From Dialister histaminiformans (GTDB lineage Bacteria; Bacillota; Negativicutes; Veillonellales; Dialisteraceae), in NCBI RefSeq assembly GCF_900103425.1, contig NZ_FMXA01000007.1, positions 36,087 to 100,086 on the forward strand: a stretch of DNA of 64,000 nucleotides, given 5' to 3'. The notes beneath the pieces are model-generated. The model was not told where the DNA came from. It worked only from the letters and a program-made list of their open reading frames with translations, and did no database searches. The position numbers and the translations under genes are program-made. Position 1 is the first letter of the stretch. Each line of letters opens with the position of its first letter. Of the stretch, positions 21,878-30,992 are shown one piece after another.

Positions 21878-23782
21878 ATGGAAATAATTAAGGCCCGGGT
21901 CATGGGTTTTTGCTACGGCGTAAAAAGAGCTATGAAAATTGCGACGGCGGCAGCGGAAAAAAACGGAAGCGCAGTAACGCTGGGGCCTCTTATTCACAAT
22001 CCGCAGGTGGTCAACCGGCTGGAAAAAGAAGGGGTTCATTCCGTAAAAAGCTTAAATGATGTAAAAAATAAAGAAATTGTAATTATTCGCTCGCATGGTG
22101 TGGGTCCTTCGTGTTATAATGACATTAAGTGCAAAAATCTGACACTGGAAGACGCCACATGTCCTTTTGTAAAGCGCAATCAGGAAATAGCGAGAGTGCT
22201 TTCTCATGAAGGGCATCAGATGATACTCATCGGCGAAAAGAACCACCCTGAATTAAAGAGTGTGGCAGCATGGGTTGAAGGAAAGCATCCTATCATTATA
22301 GAAGATATGAGTGATGTGGACGCGATGCCTCAGCTGGATGAAGCGCATATTGTAATTCAGACGACTTTCTCTATTGCACTGGCAGAACAACTGATTGCCG
22401 CTATCTGCAGAAAAGTAAAAAAAGCAGAGGTGCACAGGACAATCTGTCAGGCAACTTCAGAAAGACAAAAGGCGGCTCAGGAGCTGGCGGGAAAAGTGGA
22501 TGTGATGATTGTTATAGGCGGCCGCAACAGTGCCAATACAGGCAGACTTGCGGAAGTCTGCCGAGCAGCAGGCGCTGTGACACATCATATTGAAACCGCG
22601 AAGGAACTTCGCGCAGAGTGGTTTCATAGCCAGGATAAGGTTGGCATAACCGCCGGTGCATCGACACCGGACTGGATCATAGAGGAGGTATTTTTTATTA
22701 TGGAAGACATGGGTAAAATGCTGGAGATGGAGGAACAGAACCTCGATTATAAGAAGGGCGACGTTATAAATGGTGAAGTTATCGAACTGTTCGATAACAA
22801 AGCTTACGTTTCCTTCGGCTATAAGACAGAAGCTGTTCTGCCGATTCATGAATACTCTTACCCGGAACCGGCATCCCTGAAGGACGTTCTGAAGGTTGGC
22901 GACCCAATTAAGGCTGTTATCGTAAATGCAGTCAGAGAAGACAACCCGATTTACATTTCCAAGATTAAGCTGGACAGACTGGCTGAATGGGATGACGTAG
23001 AAGCAGCATTTGAAAAGGGTGAACCGGTTGAATGCGAAGGTATTGAAGCTATTAAGGTTGGCCTTCTCGTTCAGATTAATTCTCTCCGCGGCTTTATTCC
23101 GTTGTCTCAGGGTGATTTGAGATTCGTTCATTCCCTCTCCAACCTGGTAGGGAAGAAGTTTATGGCTAAGATTCTTGAAGTTGATCGCGCTAAGAACCGT
23201 CTGGTTCTTTCCCGTAAGGCAGTACTGGAATCCCAGCGTGATGAAGAACTCAAGGTTATTGAAGAAGCTTACAATAACGGAGATACCCTGCAGGGAACAG
23301 TTAAGAAGATTATGCCGTACGGTGCTTTCGTAGGAATCAACGGAGTTGAAGGTCTGCTTCACATTTCCGATATTTCCTGGAAGAAGATTGGCAAGGTAGA
23401 AGACGTTCTCCAGCCAGGCCAGGTTATTGATGTGAAGATTAAGTCCTATGACCCGGAAAAGCAGAGAATTTCCTTCACTCATAAGGAATGCATCCCGAAT
23501 CCATGGGAAACATCTATCCATGACCATGACGTTGACGATGTAGTTGACGCTAAGGTTGTTAAGATTCTTGAATTCGGTGCAATTGTTGAACTGGATGACG
23601 GCCTGACCGGACTGCTCCACATCAACGAAATGACCCGCGATCACAACAAGAAGCCAAGCGATATCGTCGCTGTAGGTGATGTGATCAAGGTTCGCATCAT
23701 TGGAATTGATGAAGACCGTAGAAGAATCAGCTTCTCCCTCGTAGAAGCAGCTGACCATGATGCAGCAGAAGACGCTGAATAA
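21878..23782 (+). CDS. ispH: IspH (HMBPP reductase) fused to ribosomal protein S1-like domains
   Basis: 634 residues. Residues 1-280 are IspH/LytB, with the three [4Fe-4S] cysteines Cys12 (GFCYGVKRA), Cys95 (DATCPFVKR) and Cys190 (TICQATSERQ). It reduces HMBPP to IPP/DMAPP, the last step of the MEP isoprenoid pathway. Residues 295-625 hold four S1 repeats (KGDVINGEVIELFDNKAYVSFGYK; GTVKKIMPYGAFVGINGVEGLLHISD; and others). The fusion is a known Clostridia/Negativicutes architecture. Codon use becomes more biased in the S1 half, and an internal RBS-ATG at 22683-22702 might yield S1 alone. Confidence 0.95.
   Translation: MEIIKARVMGFCYGVKRAMKIATAAAEKNGSAVTLGPLIHNPQVVNRLEKEGVHSVKSLNDVKNKEIVIIRSHGVGPSCYNDIKCKNLTLEDATCPFVKRNQEIARVLSHEGHQMILIGEKNHPELKSVAAWVEGKHPIIIEDMSDVDAMPQLDEAHIVIQTTFSIALAEQLIAAICRKVKKAEVHRTICQATSERQKAAQELAGKVDVMIVIGGRNSANTGRLAEVCRAAGAVTHHIETAKELRAEWFHSQDKVGITAGASTPDWIIEEVFFIMEDMGKMLEMEEQNLDYKKGDVINGEVIELFDNKAYVSFGYKTEAVLPIHEYSYPEPASLKDVLKVGDPIKAVIVNAVREDNPIYISKIKLDRLAEWDDVEAAFEKGEPVECEGIEAIKVGLLVQINSLRGFIPLSQGDLRFVHSLSNLVGKKFMAKILEVDRAKNRLVLSRKAVLESQRDEELKVIEEAYNNGDTLQGTVKKIMPYGAFVGINGVEGLLHISDISWKKIGKVEDVLQPGQVIDVKIKSYDPEKQRISFTHKECIPNPWETSIHDHDVDDVVDAKVVKILEFGAIVELDDGLTGLLHINEMTRDHNKKPSDIVAVGDVIKVRIIGIDEDRRRISFSLVEAADHDAAEDAE
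22683..22702 (+). promoter_or_regulatory. Possible internal translation start for free S1 domain protein
   Basis: AGGAGG at 22683-22688 precedes ATG 22700 by 11 bases, in frame with the fusion (Met275, just before the first S1 repeat). A product from here would be about 360 residues. Spacing is longer than ideal. Confidence 0.35.
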
Positions 23783-24015
23783 TCAACTGATTATATAGTG
23801 TCTGCCAGACATGGTTCTGGCAGCAGGTGAGTGTGTCTATTTACATCACGTGGATTGACAGCTCCTGCTACAGTTTAGAATGAAAAGAAGAATGCGGGAG
23901 TCATTGTGCAGTAATGGCGATGGCTGCCGCATGTCTTTTTTTGCAGGTAAAACAATAAGTTGGGATATGTGCAGACAGAATCTGTCTGCATTGTCCTTAT
24001 AGAAAGGAAAATGAA
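23783..24015 (+). other. Intergenic region between ispH and der
   Basis: Contains a perfect 8-bp hairpin CTGCCAGA/TCTGGCAG (23802-23823) without a T run. The rest has no gene. RBS GAAAGGAAAATGAA precedes der. A promoter for der is likely but I cannot place it firmly. Confidence 0.4.
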
Positions 24016-25344
24016 ATGAGCAAACCTTTTGTTGCCATAGTAGGGAGACCAAATGTTGGTAAGTCCACTCTGCTGAACGGGCTTGCACAGCGTCGTGTAT
24101 CTATCGTAGAAGATATTCCAGGCGTTACCAGAGACCGCATTTACTGTAATGTGCGCTGGTTGGATAAGGAATTTACGATGATTGATACAGGCGGCATTGA
24201 ATTCCGAAACAAGGCTGATCAGATTGTCGATGGCATCAGAGAACAGGCTGAACTGGCCATGGAAGAAGCAGACGTCATTCTGTTTGTAGTGGACGCAAGA
24301 GCTGGCATTACCAAAGATGATATGACTATTGCCAATATGCTCAGAAGAACCGGAAAGCCGGTAGTGGTAGCAGTCAATAAGGTGGACAGCGAAAACCTGG
24401 AAATGGAAGTTTATGAATTCTATTCCCTGGGGCTCGGTGATCCTATTGGGATTTCTGCGGTTAACCATCTGGGATTTGGCGACCTGCTGGATAAGATTAC
24501 GGAAGGTTTCCCGGACAATACCGCTGAAGAAGGGGAAGATATCATCCGTACGGCTATTATTGGCCGTCCTAATGTAGGCAAGTCCACACTGGTCAATTCC
24601 CTGTTGGGATATCAGCGTTCCCTGGTGGCCGATGAAATGGGAACTACCCGCGATGCGGTGGACTCCATCTGGCATTATAAGGGGAAGGATTTTATCCTGG
24701 TAGACACAGCGGGAATGCGCCGCAAAGGCAAAATTAATGAACCGCTGGAGAAGTATAGTGTCATCCGTTCCATCAAGGCTATTGATAACTGCGATGTAGC
24801 TGTCCTCATCCTTGACGCTAAGGCAGGGGTTACAGAACAGGATAAGAAAATAGCAGGATACGTCCATGAAGCAGGCAAAGGTCTGATTTTCATGGTTAAT
24901 AAGTGGGATCTGATTGAAAAAGACAATCATACCATGAATGAATTCAATAAGCAGATTCGTGATGAACTTGTATTCGCTCAATATACACCTATCCTCTATG
25001 GTTCAGCTCTGACAAAACAGAGAATCAACCGATTGGGCGAGATGATTTTCTTCGTGGCAGAACAGCAGAGCATGCGTATTTCTACCTCGGTTCTCAACGA
25101 CCTGCTTGAAGATGCCAAGATGATTAATCCGCCGCCGGCTCATGCAGGCCGTGTGGCTAAGATTTATTACATGACACAGGTAGGAATCAAACCGCCTACT
25201 TTTGTACTGTTTACAAATGATGCGACTTTGATTCACTTCTCTTATGTCCGGTTCATTGAAAACCGTCTGAGAGAATCTTTCGGATTTGAAGGTACGCCTA
25301 TCCGTATTATCGTCCGCAGTAAAAAGGATGGTGAAGAGCTGTGA
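24016..25344 (+). CDS. der: Ribosome biogenesis GTPase Der (EngA)
   Basis: 442 residues with two tandem GTPase domains, unique to Der: first GRPNVGKSTLLNGL with DTGGIEF and NKVD, second GRPNVGKSTLVNSLLG with DTAGMRRKGK and NKWD, followed by the C-terminal KH-like domain (MISPPPAHAG-like NPPPAHAGRVAKIYY). Acts in maturation of the 50S subunit. The stop overlaps the GTG start of plsY (GTGA). Confidence 0.97.
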   Translation: MSKPFVAIVGRPNVGKSTLLNGLAQRRVSIVEDIPGVTRDRIYCNVRWLDKEFTMIDTGGIEFRNKADQIVDGIREQAELAMEEADVILFVVDARAGITKDDMTIANMLRRTGKPVVVAVNKVDSENLEMEVYEFYSLGLGDPIGISAVNHLGFGDLLDKITEGFPDNTAEEGEDIIRTAIIGRPNVGKSTLVNSLLGYQRSLVADEMGTTRDAVDSIWHYKGKDFILVDTAGMRRKGKINEPLEKYSVIRSIKAIDNCDVAVLILDAKAGVTEQDKKIAGYVHEAGKGLIFMVNKWDLIEKDNHTMNEFNKQIRDELVFAQYTPILYGSALTKQRINRLGEMIFFVAEQQSMRISTSVLNDLLEDAKMINPPPAHAGRVAKIYYMTQVGIKPPTFVLFTNDATLIHFSYVRFIENRLRESFGFEGTPIRIIVRSKKDGEEL

Positions 25345-25922
25345 TCGCTCTTTGCTGGATTGTACTGGCTTATCTGATTGGTGCCGTTCCAAGCGGATAT
25401 ATTATCGGAAAAGCGTTCTATGGCATTGATTTAAGGACGCGTGGAAGCGGAAATATAGGAGCGACGAACGCTTACAGGGAACTGGGGATGAATGCTGCTG
25501 CTGCAGTGTTTATCTGTGATTTCCTGAAAGGTGTCCTGGCCGTATGGATTGGCGGGAGCACTCCGCTGCTGGCACTGGCGTGTGCGACCGCAGCCATTGT
25601 GGGAAATGACTGGTCTGTATTTCTGCATTTTAAAAGCGGAAAGGGCGTGGCCTGTGGTGTAGGGGCATTTACCTTTATCTGCCCATGGGCAACCCTGTCA
25701 GCTTTTGTTGTGTGGTTGCTGGTCTTCCTCATGACCAGGATTGTATCTCTTGCCTCCATTGTAGCGGCACCTGTGGTGGTACTTGTTATTTACCTGGCCC
25801 ATATGCCGATGGAATATGTGATATTCAGCGCACTGGCAGCGGCCATCATTATTGGAAAACATCATTCCAATATCCGCAGACTTCTCGCAGGAGAAGAAAA
25901 GAAAATTACTCGTGATAAATAA
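25341..25922 (+). CDS. plsY: Acyl-phosphate:glycerol-3-phosphate acyltransferase
   Basis: 193 residues, GTG start overlapping the der stop. Integral membrane protein with SGYIIGKAFYGIDLRTRGSGNIGATNAYR (motif 1), KSGKGVACGVGAF (motif 2) and IGKHHSNIRRLLAGEE (motif 3), the three conserved cytoplasmic loops of PlsY. Transfers acyl from acyl-phosphate to glycerol-3-phosphate. The adjacent gpsA provides the glycerol-3-phosphate, so the pair forms a phospholipid entry module. Confidence 0.95.
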   Translation: MIALCWIVLAYLIGAVPSGYIIGKAFYGIDLRTRGSGNIGATNAYRELGMNAAAAVFICDFLKGVLAVWIGGSTPLLALACATAAIVGNDWSVFLHFKSGKGVACGVGAFTFICPWATLSAFVVWLLVFLMTRIVSLASIVAAPVVVLVIYLAHMPMEYVIFSALAAAIIIGKHHSNIRRLLAGEEKKITRDK

Positions 25923-25932
25923 GAGGCTGCTT

Positions 25933-26943
25933 ATGAAGATTTCTATGATTGGTGCAGGTGGATGGGGTATTGCCATGATTACCCACCTGGCACATTTACA
26001 TAAGGATGTTACCCTCTACTGCAGAAACCCTGAAACTGCAGAAGTGCTTAGAAAGACCAGAGAAAGTAAGGACTATCTTCCAGGAGTGAAGATTCCGGAG
26101 CATGTGCGGATCACTGCTGATCTTAAGGAAGCAACGGAAAAGATGGACTGTCTGGTGTTGTGCACTCCTTCCAAAGCGGTAGAGCAGATGGTGGAAGCCA
26201 TGGCGCCCTGGGTAAAAAAAGACGCGGTAGTCGTATGCGCTTCGAAGGGGCTGGCAGCTGGCACTGGCCGCTGTCTTTCCACTGTGATTTCAGAGAAGTT
26301 ACAGGGAATAACGGATAATATTGTGGCCTTATCCGGACCGAATCATGCCGAAGAAATAGGTAAGGGGCTCCCAGCCGCTACCGTAGTGGCATCAGAAAAG
26401 GAAAATGCGGCACGCTTTGTACAGGATATTTACATGTCTCCCAAACTTCGGGTATACCGGAGTAACGATATACTGGGCGTTGAATATGGCGGAGCGTTGA
26501 AAAACATCATAGCCATTGCCTCAGGGGTTCAGGATGGTCTTGGACTGGGAGATAACTGCAAAGCGGCATTAATCACCAGGGGACTGGCAGAAATTCAGCG
26601 GTTTGGTGTTGCTTTTGGCGCCAAGGCGGATACATTTTATGGCCTTTCCGGTGTAGGAGATCTGATAGTGACCTGTACCAGCAGCCACAGCAGAAATTAC
26701 AATGCCGGGCTGAAACTGGCGGCAGGAATGACCAAGGAACAGATTACCGGCGGGACACGCATGGTGGTGGAAGGATTCCGGACAACGGAAATTGTCTATC
26801 CTATGGCGAAAAAATATGGTATTTCCATGCCGATTACAGAAGAAATCTACCGCCTCATGCATGGACAGCATACGGCGGTAGAAGCTCTGGAATGCCTGAT
26901 GACCCGGGCTAAGAAATCAGAAGACGGAATAGACATGCAGTAA
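25933..26943 (+). CDS. gpsA: Glycerol-3-phosphate dehydrogenase [NAD(P)+]
   Basis: 336 residues from ATG 25933, with AAGAGG upstream; an earlier in-frame ATG lies inside plsY. Rossmann motif MIGAGGWGIAMITHLAHL, then CLVLCTPSKA and LSGPNHAEEIGKGLPAATVVAS, and the catalytic Lys region YGGALKNIIAIASGVQDGLGLGDNCKAALITRGLAE. Reduces dihydroxyacetone phosphate to sn-glycerol-3-phosphate for PlsY. Ten bases separate it from plsY. Confidence 0.96.
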   Translation: MKISMIGAGGWGIAMITHLAHLHKDVTLYCRNPETAEVLRKTRESKDYLPGVKIPEHVRITADLKEATEKMDCLVLCTPSKAVEQMVEAMAPWVKKDAVVVCASKGLAAGTGRCLSTVISEKLQGITDNIVALSGPNHAEEIGKGLPAATVVASEKENAARFVQDIYMSPKLRVYRSNDILGVEYGGALKNIIAIASGVQDGLGLGDNCKAALITRGLAEIQRFGVAFGAKADTFYGLSGVGDLIVTCTSSHSRNYNAGLKLAAGMTKEQITGGTRMVVEGFRTTEIVYPMAKKYGISMPITEEIYRLMHGQHTAVEALECLMTRAKKSEDGIDMQ

Positions 26944-26977
26944 TCCCGAATATTTTCAGGTAACCGCGCAGGGCCTA

Positions 26978-26986
26978 TGCTATAAT
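26978..26986 (+). promoter_or_regulatory. Extended -10 promoter for rsmD-coaD
   Basis: TGCTATAAT, an extended -10 element, 38 bases before the rsmD ATG. No good -35, which extended -10 promoters can tolerate. Confidence 0.5.
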
Positions 26987-27024
26987 TAGATTATCGGGTA
27001 ATTTTATATATTGGAGTCAGAATA

Positions 27025-27591
27025 ATGCTTCGTATTATTGCGGGGAGTGCCCGTGGTACCGTGCTTGAAGCCCCCAGGGGAAGAAATACCAGACCTACAT
27101 TGGGAAGTACAAGGGAAAGTATCTTTAATGTATTGGCTAATGTGGGTATAATAGATACCAGAGTTCTTGATATTTTTGCAGGAACCGGTGCGTTGGGACT
27201 GGAGGCGTTAAGCCGGGGTGCCGCAGAGGCAATTTTCATCGATAAAGCTACCGGCTCAATTATCAGAAAAAACGCGAAGAAATGTCATGTAGAGGATAAA
27301 GTGAAAGTTCTTGGAGGCGACGTCATGCGTTCGCTGGCATCCCTGCAGGGACAGACTTTTGATTATCTGTTTATGGATCCGCCTTATGACAGAGGCTTCA
27401 TAAACAAGGTGATACTTGCACTTTTTACATACCAGCTGGTAGATGAAAATTCAATGCTCATTGTTGAACACACAACAAAAGAGCCTATTGACTGGAATTC
27501 CGTGGCAGACAAATGCTCTGTGTGGAAAGAAAAGAAAAAAGGAGCGACGGTAGTATCTTATTTACTTTGTCGCCGGCAGGAGAATCTATGA
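27025..27591 (+). CDS. rsmD: 16S rRNA (guanine966-N2)-methyltransferase
   Basis: 188 residues, RBS GGAGTCAGAATA. Starts MLRIIAGSARGTVLEAPRGRNTRPTLGSTRESIFNVL, the RsmD N-terminal signature. SAM-binding motif VLDIFAGTGALGLEALSRGA and catalytic FMDPPYDRGF follow. Methylates G966 in the 30S P-site region. Adjacent to coaD as in most Firmicutes, with overlapping stop/start (ATGA). Confidence 0.95.
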   Translation: MLRIIAGSARGTVLEAPRGRNTRPTLGSTRESIFNVLANVGIIDTRVLDIFAGTGALGLEALSRGAAEAIFIDKATGSIIRKNAKKCHVEDKVKVLGGDVMRSLASLQGQTFDYLFMDPPYDRGFINKVILALFTYQLVDENSMLIVEHTTKEPIDWNSVADKCSVWKEKKKGATVVSYLLCRRQENL

Positions 27592-28070
27592 AATTGGCAA
27601 TTTATCCAGGCAGTTTTGACCCGGTTACCTATGGACATTTAAATGTCATTGAACGAGGCGCACAGATTGTGGATCGCCTGATTGTAGCAGTGCTGGATAA
27701 CCCGAGTAAACATTCCATGTTTACCATGGAAGAACGAGTGGACATGTTAAAACAGGTAACAAAGCACATTCCCAATGTGGAAGTGGACTGTTCACATGGT
27801 CTTCTGTATGAGTACGCAAAGCAGAAAAACTGCCAGCTGCTTATCCGGGGAATTCGTTTCTATGCGGAATTTGAATCTGAGTTCCAGCGGGCACTGTTAT
27901 TGAAGAAGCTGGATCCAAAACTGGAAACAATGTTCTTACCTACGGAAAGCGAGTATTCGTACCTGAGTTCCAGTGTGGTTAAGGAGATTGCTTCTTTTGG
28001 TGGCGATATCCGACAGATGGTTCCACCTTATGTCGAGAAAATGATTCAGAAGAGATTAAAGGTTCGATAA
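27588..28070 (+). CDS. coaD: Pantetheine-phosphate adenylyltransferase
   Basis: 160 residues from ATG 27588, overlapping the rsmD stop; a longer frame begins inside rsmD and is not used. MKLAIYPGSFDPVTYGHLNVIERGA holds the TxxH nucleotidyltransferase motif and YSYLSSSVVKEIASFGGDI the C-terminal SS.S motif. Makes dephospho-CoA from 4'-phosphopantetheine and ATP. Length matches the family. Confidence 0.96.
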   Translation: MKLAIYPGSFDPVTYGHLNVIERGAQIVDRLIVAVLDNPSKHSMFTMEERVDMLKQVTKHIPNVEVDCSHGLLYEYAKQKNCQLLIRGIRFYAEFESEFQRALLLKKLDPKLETMFLPTESEYSYLSSSVVKEIASFGGDIRQMVPPYVEKMIQKRLKVR

Positions 28071-28084
28071 GCGAGGTATGCGTA

Positions 28085-28570
28085 ATGGAAACAAGAAAAT
28101 TATTGGAAGAACTTGAAAATGCCGTATTAAACGCTTCAGATGTACCATTCACTAATAAAAAGATGGTAGATAAGGAAGAAGTGGCCCGTATTATAGATGC
28201 AATTAATCAGTCATTGCCAAATGAACTGGAAAGCGCAAAGCGTATTGTGGCAGATAAGGAAAGAATCCTTCTGGATGCGGAAAAGAAAGCGGATGATACC
28301 ATTGCTCAGGCAAAGGATTACATCGCCAGAATCACAGAAGAAAGCGAACTGGTAAAACAGGCGCAGGAAAGAGCAAACCAGATTCTGGACGCAGCCAACA
28401 AATCAGCGGATGAACTGCGCACCAGCTCCGTTACCTATGCTACCGATGTGCTGAAGTATGTTGAAACCAACATGGAAAACGTGCTGGACAGTCTCAAGAA
28501 AAACAGACAGAGTCTGATTGATTCTAATGCACAGCCGGCTTCTTACGACGATTCGCATGACGAACATTGA
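28085..28570 (+). CDS. Coiled-coil protein following coaD, function unknown
   Basis: 161 residues, RBS GAGGTATGCG. Mostly helical: residues 45-135 form a continuous coiled coil rich in Ala, Glu and Lys (SAKRIVADKERILLDAEKKA). This resembles the DivIVA or V-ATPase subunit-H-like proteins annotated after coaD in Negativicutes. It has no signal peptide or membrane segment. It lies 14 bases after coaD, in the same operon, and is followed by a strong terminator. Confidence 0.7.
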   Translation: METRKLLEELENAVLNASDVPFTNKKMVDKEEVARIIDAINQSLPNELESAKRIVADKERILLDAEKKADDTIAQAKDYIARITEESELVKQAQERANQILDAANKSADELRTSSVTYATDVLKYVETNMENVLDSLKKNRQSLIDSNAQPASYDDSHDEH

Positions 28571-28580
28571 TATACGCATG

Positions 28581-28631
28581 AAAAAGGAGGATATAAAGGA
28601 AATTAATTTTTCTTTTGTATCCTCCTTTTTT
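28581..28631 (+). terminator. Terminator of rsmD-coaD operon
   Basis: Thirteen-base stem AAAAAGGAGGATA/TATCCTCCTTTTT with a T run, 24-base AT-rich loop. Confidence 0.8.
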
Positions 28632-28753
28632 CTGGCTGGATGGGGTCTATCTTTCAGGCAGATTAGCCGTATCCGGCAGTCAGGGATAATAAAATAATGG
28701 TGACAGGAAGGGGACCTGTCACCGAATGTATGAATCCAGGGGGGAGGATTAAT

Positions 28754-29329
28754 ATGTTCTGGAAAACAGAAGATGGAGAAGTGGATAAGCGCTGTTTGTT
28801 TCTGGTACTCCTGCTTACAGGAGCCATAGTGGCAGGCGGGCTGTATATCTGCTCTCCTTTTTTTGATGGAAGTGGGGAAGAGGTACCTGCGGAAGAAAGT
28901 ATAAGTCTGGAATCGGAAAAGGAAGAGCCGGAACTGCTTGTGTACATTACCGGGGCAGTAAAGTATCCGGGAGTATACAAAGTCGCCGCGGGGAGTCATG
29001 TATATGATGTGATTCATGAGGCAGGCGATATATTGCCTTATGCCGATACCGCGTCCATTGATCTGACGGAGAACGTGGTTAACCACATGCAGATTGTGGT
29101 GAAAACCGATTTGGCAGGGCAGGGAGCACTGGCAGATGGTAAGGTCAATATCAATACGGCCACCGGTAAAGAACTGGAAACCCTGTCAGGTGTCGGAGAG
29201 GCAACCGCTTCAAAAATCATTACCTATCGTAAGGAACATGGACTGTTTACCTGTAAGGAAGATTTAAAAAAGGTTCCGGGGATAGGGGATGGAAAATTTA
29301 AGAAACTCGAAGACAGCATAACCTTATAA
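28754..29329 (+). CDS. comEA: Competence protein ComEA (DNA receptor)
   Basis: 191 residues from ATG 28754, preceded by GGGGGAGGATTAAT. One N-terminal transmembrane segment (CLFLVLLLTGAIVAGGLYIC), an acidic linker, an SLBB domain (LLVYITGAVKYPGVYKVAAGSHVYDVIHEAGG-like) and a C-terminal double helix-hairpin-helix (VNINTATGKELETLSGVGEATASKIITYR and EDLKKVPGIGDGKFKKLE). It binds transforming DNA on the outside of the inner membrane. Together with comEC and the secretin at 53912 it suggests natural transformability. A 9-bp hairpin GGTGACAGG/CCTGTCACC lies just upstream (28696-28720). Confidence 0.92.
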   Translation: MFWKTEDGEVDKRCLFLVLLLTGAIVAGGLYICSPFFDGSGEEVPAEESISLESEKEEPELLVYITGAVKYPGVYKVAAGSHVYDVIHEAGDILPYADTASIDLTENVVNHMQIVVKTDLAGQGALADGKVNINTATGKELETLSGVGEATASKIITYRKEHGLFTCKEDLKKVPGIGDGKFKKLEDSITL

Positions 29330-29464
29330 TCGGGGAGAATAAAAGCAGACACGAGATTCGTGTCCACATTCCTTTAAATTTAAGTAATCCTGCCGGATTT
29401 CCCTTGAATATCGGGATGAAAGGGAATCGGATGGATTCCTGGGCCGTATTGGGATGGCAGCTTG

Positions 29465-29522
29465 TACACATAAGGAAAAGACGACTTCTCATCATCACGA
29501 AGTCGTCTTTTCCTTATGTGTA
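29465..29522. terminator. Bidirectional terminator between comEA and nhaC-like gene
   Basis: Perfect 23-bp stem, TACACATAAGGAAAAGACGA on the left and its complement on the right, 12-base loop. Serves the convergent genes on both sides. The remaining 29330-29464 shows only a small GACACGA/TCGTGTC hairpin. Confidence 0.8.
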
Positions 29523-29553
29523 TGGTTTTGTCTGAAGGAACCTTCCTACCTTT

Positions 29554-30870
29554 TTATGCATGAATCCAGAGCTTAACTTTGGAGAAGGAGAGGTTCTGAG
29601 CCAGCAGGTTACATGTGGGAACCAGGAACAGGTAAACCGCTGTAAGAATGCAAAGCGAAGGAGCTCCAACCGTTACCAGAGGAACGGCATCAGCAATGGA
29701 CCAGGGAATCATTGGTGCAGTGACCACCGCTGTATTTTCCAGGTCAGAGGCAAACTGGGATTCATCATCTTCCAGAGGGCCACAGATCTGGCTGGTCAGC
29801 ATAATGGCCAGGGACTGATTGCAGGCAATGGTTCCTGCAAAGAGGGATACCAGAAGAATAGCGGCGAAAGGAGAAATCTTTTCACTGAGCTGGATAATGA
29901 GGTGCTGAATATTATCCAGGAATCCAGTACCGTCAAACATACCGGAAAAACTGGAAGAAATGCAGACAATGCCTATAACGTTGAACATGGAAATCAGTCC
30001 GCCGCCACCCATAATCTGAGTTAGGTCGGCATTAGCCGGATGGAAACCGGAGAAAAGAAGCTGCGGAATGACTGAAACAGAGAAGCCCTGAACAAACACA
30101 GTGACCAGAATGCCGATGGCTGTGCTGATGGCCAGTGTAAGTTTAACGTTTACCCGGCACAGCGCGAAAATCAGTACGGCGATAACTGGGAGCATAGTGA
30201 CTGGACTCATCACATAATTCTGAGCCAGAAGGGTGCGTGCTTCATTGGACACACCGGACGCGTGTACCTGAGTACCCAGGACCAGATAAATAATACAGGT
30301 CAGAATAAAAGGAATAGCTGCGGTCTTAAACATCCGCTTGATGTTATCCAGCTGATCGGTATGAGTCAGTGTGCTTACCAGAAGACAGCTGGTGGAAACC
30401 GGAGAGCAGCGGTCACCGAAATATACACCGGCCAGCATAGCGCCGCCGGTATAAAGAATCGGTACACCCATGCTGTTGGCCATGGTGATACAGATTACAC
30501 CGATAGTGGCCGCGCTGCCAAAAGCGGTTCCGATGAGGAAGGAAACCAGACAGCAGAGCAGGAAGGTAACGATAATCATACTCTGAGGGGAGCACAGAGC
30601 GGAAGCTTCATACACAATATAGGCAATAGCTCCGCAGGAACGCCATACCGCGGTAAGCATGCCGATAAGCATAAAGGTAATCAGCACAGTCCGGACTACG
30701 GCAATACCATTCTTGCAATATAAAAGCATCTGCTTTACACTCTTGCCCTTGTGAAGTCCATATCCGAAGAACATGACCCAGCCCGCAAACAGGGCAATGA
30801 ACATGGAGTGTCCGGATAAGACGCAGGTGATAAGAATAGCAGCAAATGCGAGTAATAACAGGGGTTCCAT
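29554..30870 (-). CDS. NhaC-family antiporter/organic-acid:cation antiporter
   Basis: 438 residues, hydrophobic throughout with about 11-12 membrane segments. Motifs GTAFGSAATIGVICITMANSMG, GGAMLAGVYFGDRCSPVSTSCLL and AGTIACNQSLAIMLTSQI are typical of the NhaC superfamily (Na+/H+ antiporters, malate/lactate antiporters). Substrate cannot be read from sequence. It is transcribed divergently from a LysR-type regulator at 30993, which probably controls it. RBS GGAGACAAAT on the minus strand. Confidence 0.88.
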   Translation of the reverse strand: MEPLLLLAFAAILITCVLSGHSMFIALFAGWVMFFGYGLHKGKSVKQMLLYCKNGIAVVRTVLITFMLIGMLTAVWRSCGAIAYIVYEASALCSPQSMIIVTFLLCCLVSFLIGTAFGSAATIGVICITMANSMGVPILYTGGAMLAGVYFGDRCSPVSTSCLLVSTLTHTDQLDNIKRMFKTAAIPFILTCIIYLVLGTQVHASGVSNEARTLLAQNYVMSPVTMLPVIAVLIFALCRVNVKLTLAISTAIGILVTVFVQGFSVSVIPQLLFSGFHPANADLTQIMGGGGLISMFNVIGIVCISSSFSGMFDGTGFLDNIQHLIIQLSEKISPFAAILLVSLFAGTIACNQSLAIMLTSQICGPLEDDESQFASDLENTAVVTAPMIPWSIADAVPLVTVGAPSLCILTAVYLFLVPTCNLLAQNLSFSKVKLWIHA

Positions 30871-30992
30871 ATTTGTCTCCTTAATCAGCTATGACGAATC
30901 TAATTTCATAACCTATTATAAAAGCATCAATTACAGGATACAAACTGAAATAATGCGGTATAATATACAGAGAATTCACTGTAGGAGGAATT

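Noticed and set aside
28697..28753. Longer start for comEA
   Set aside because: It would pass through a perfect hairpin, while ATG 28754 has a strong RBS.
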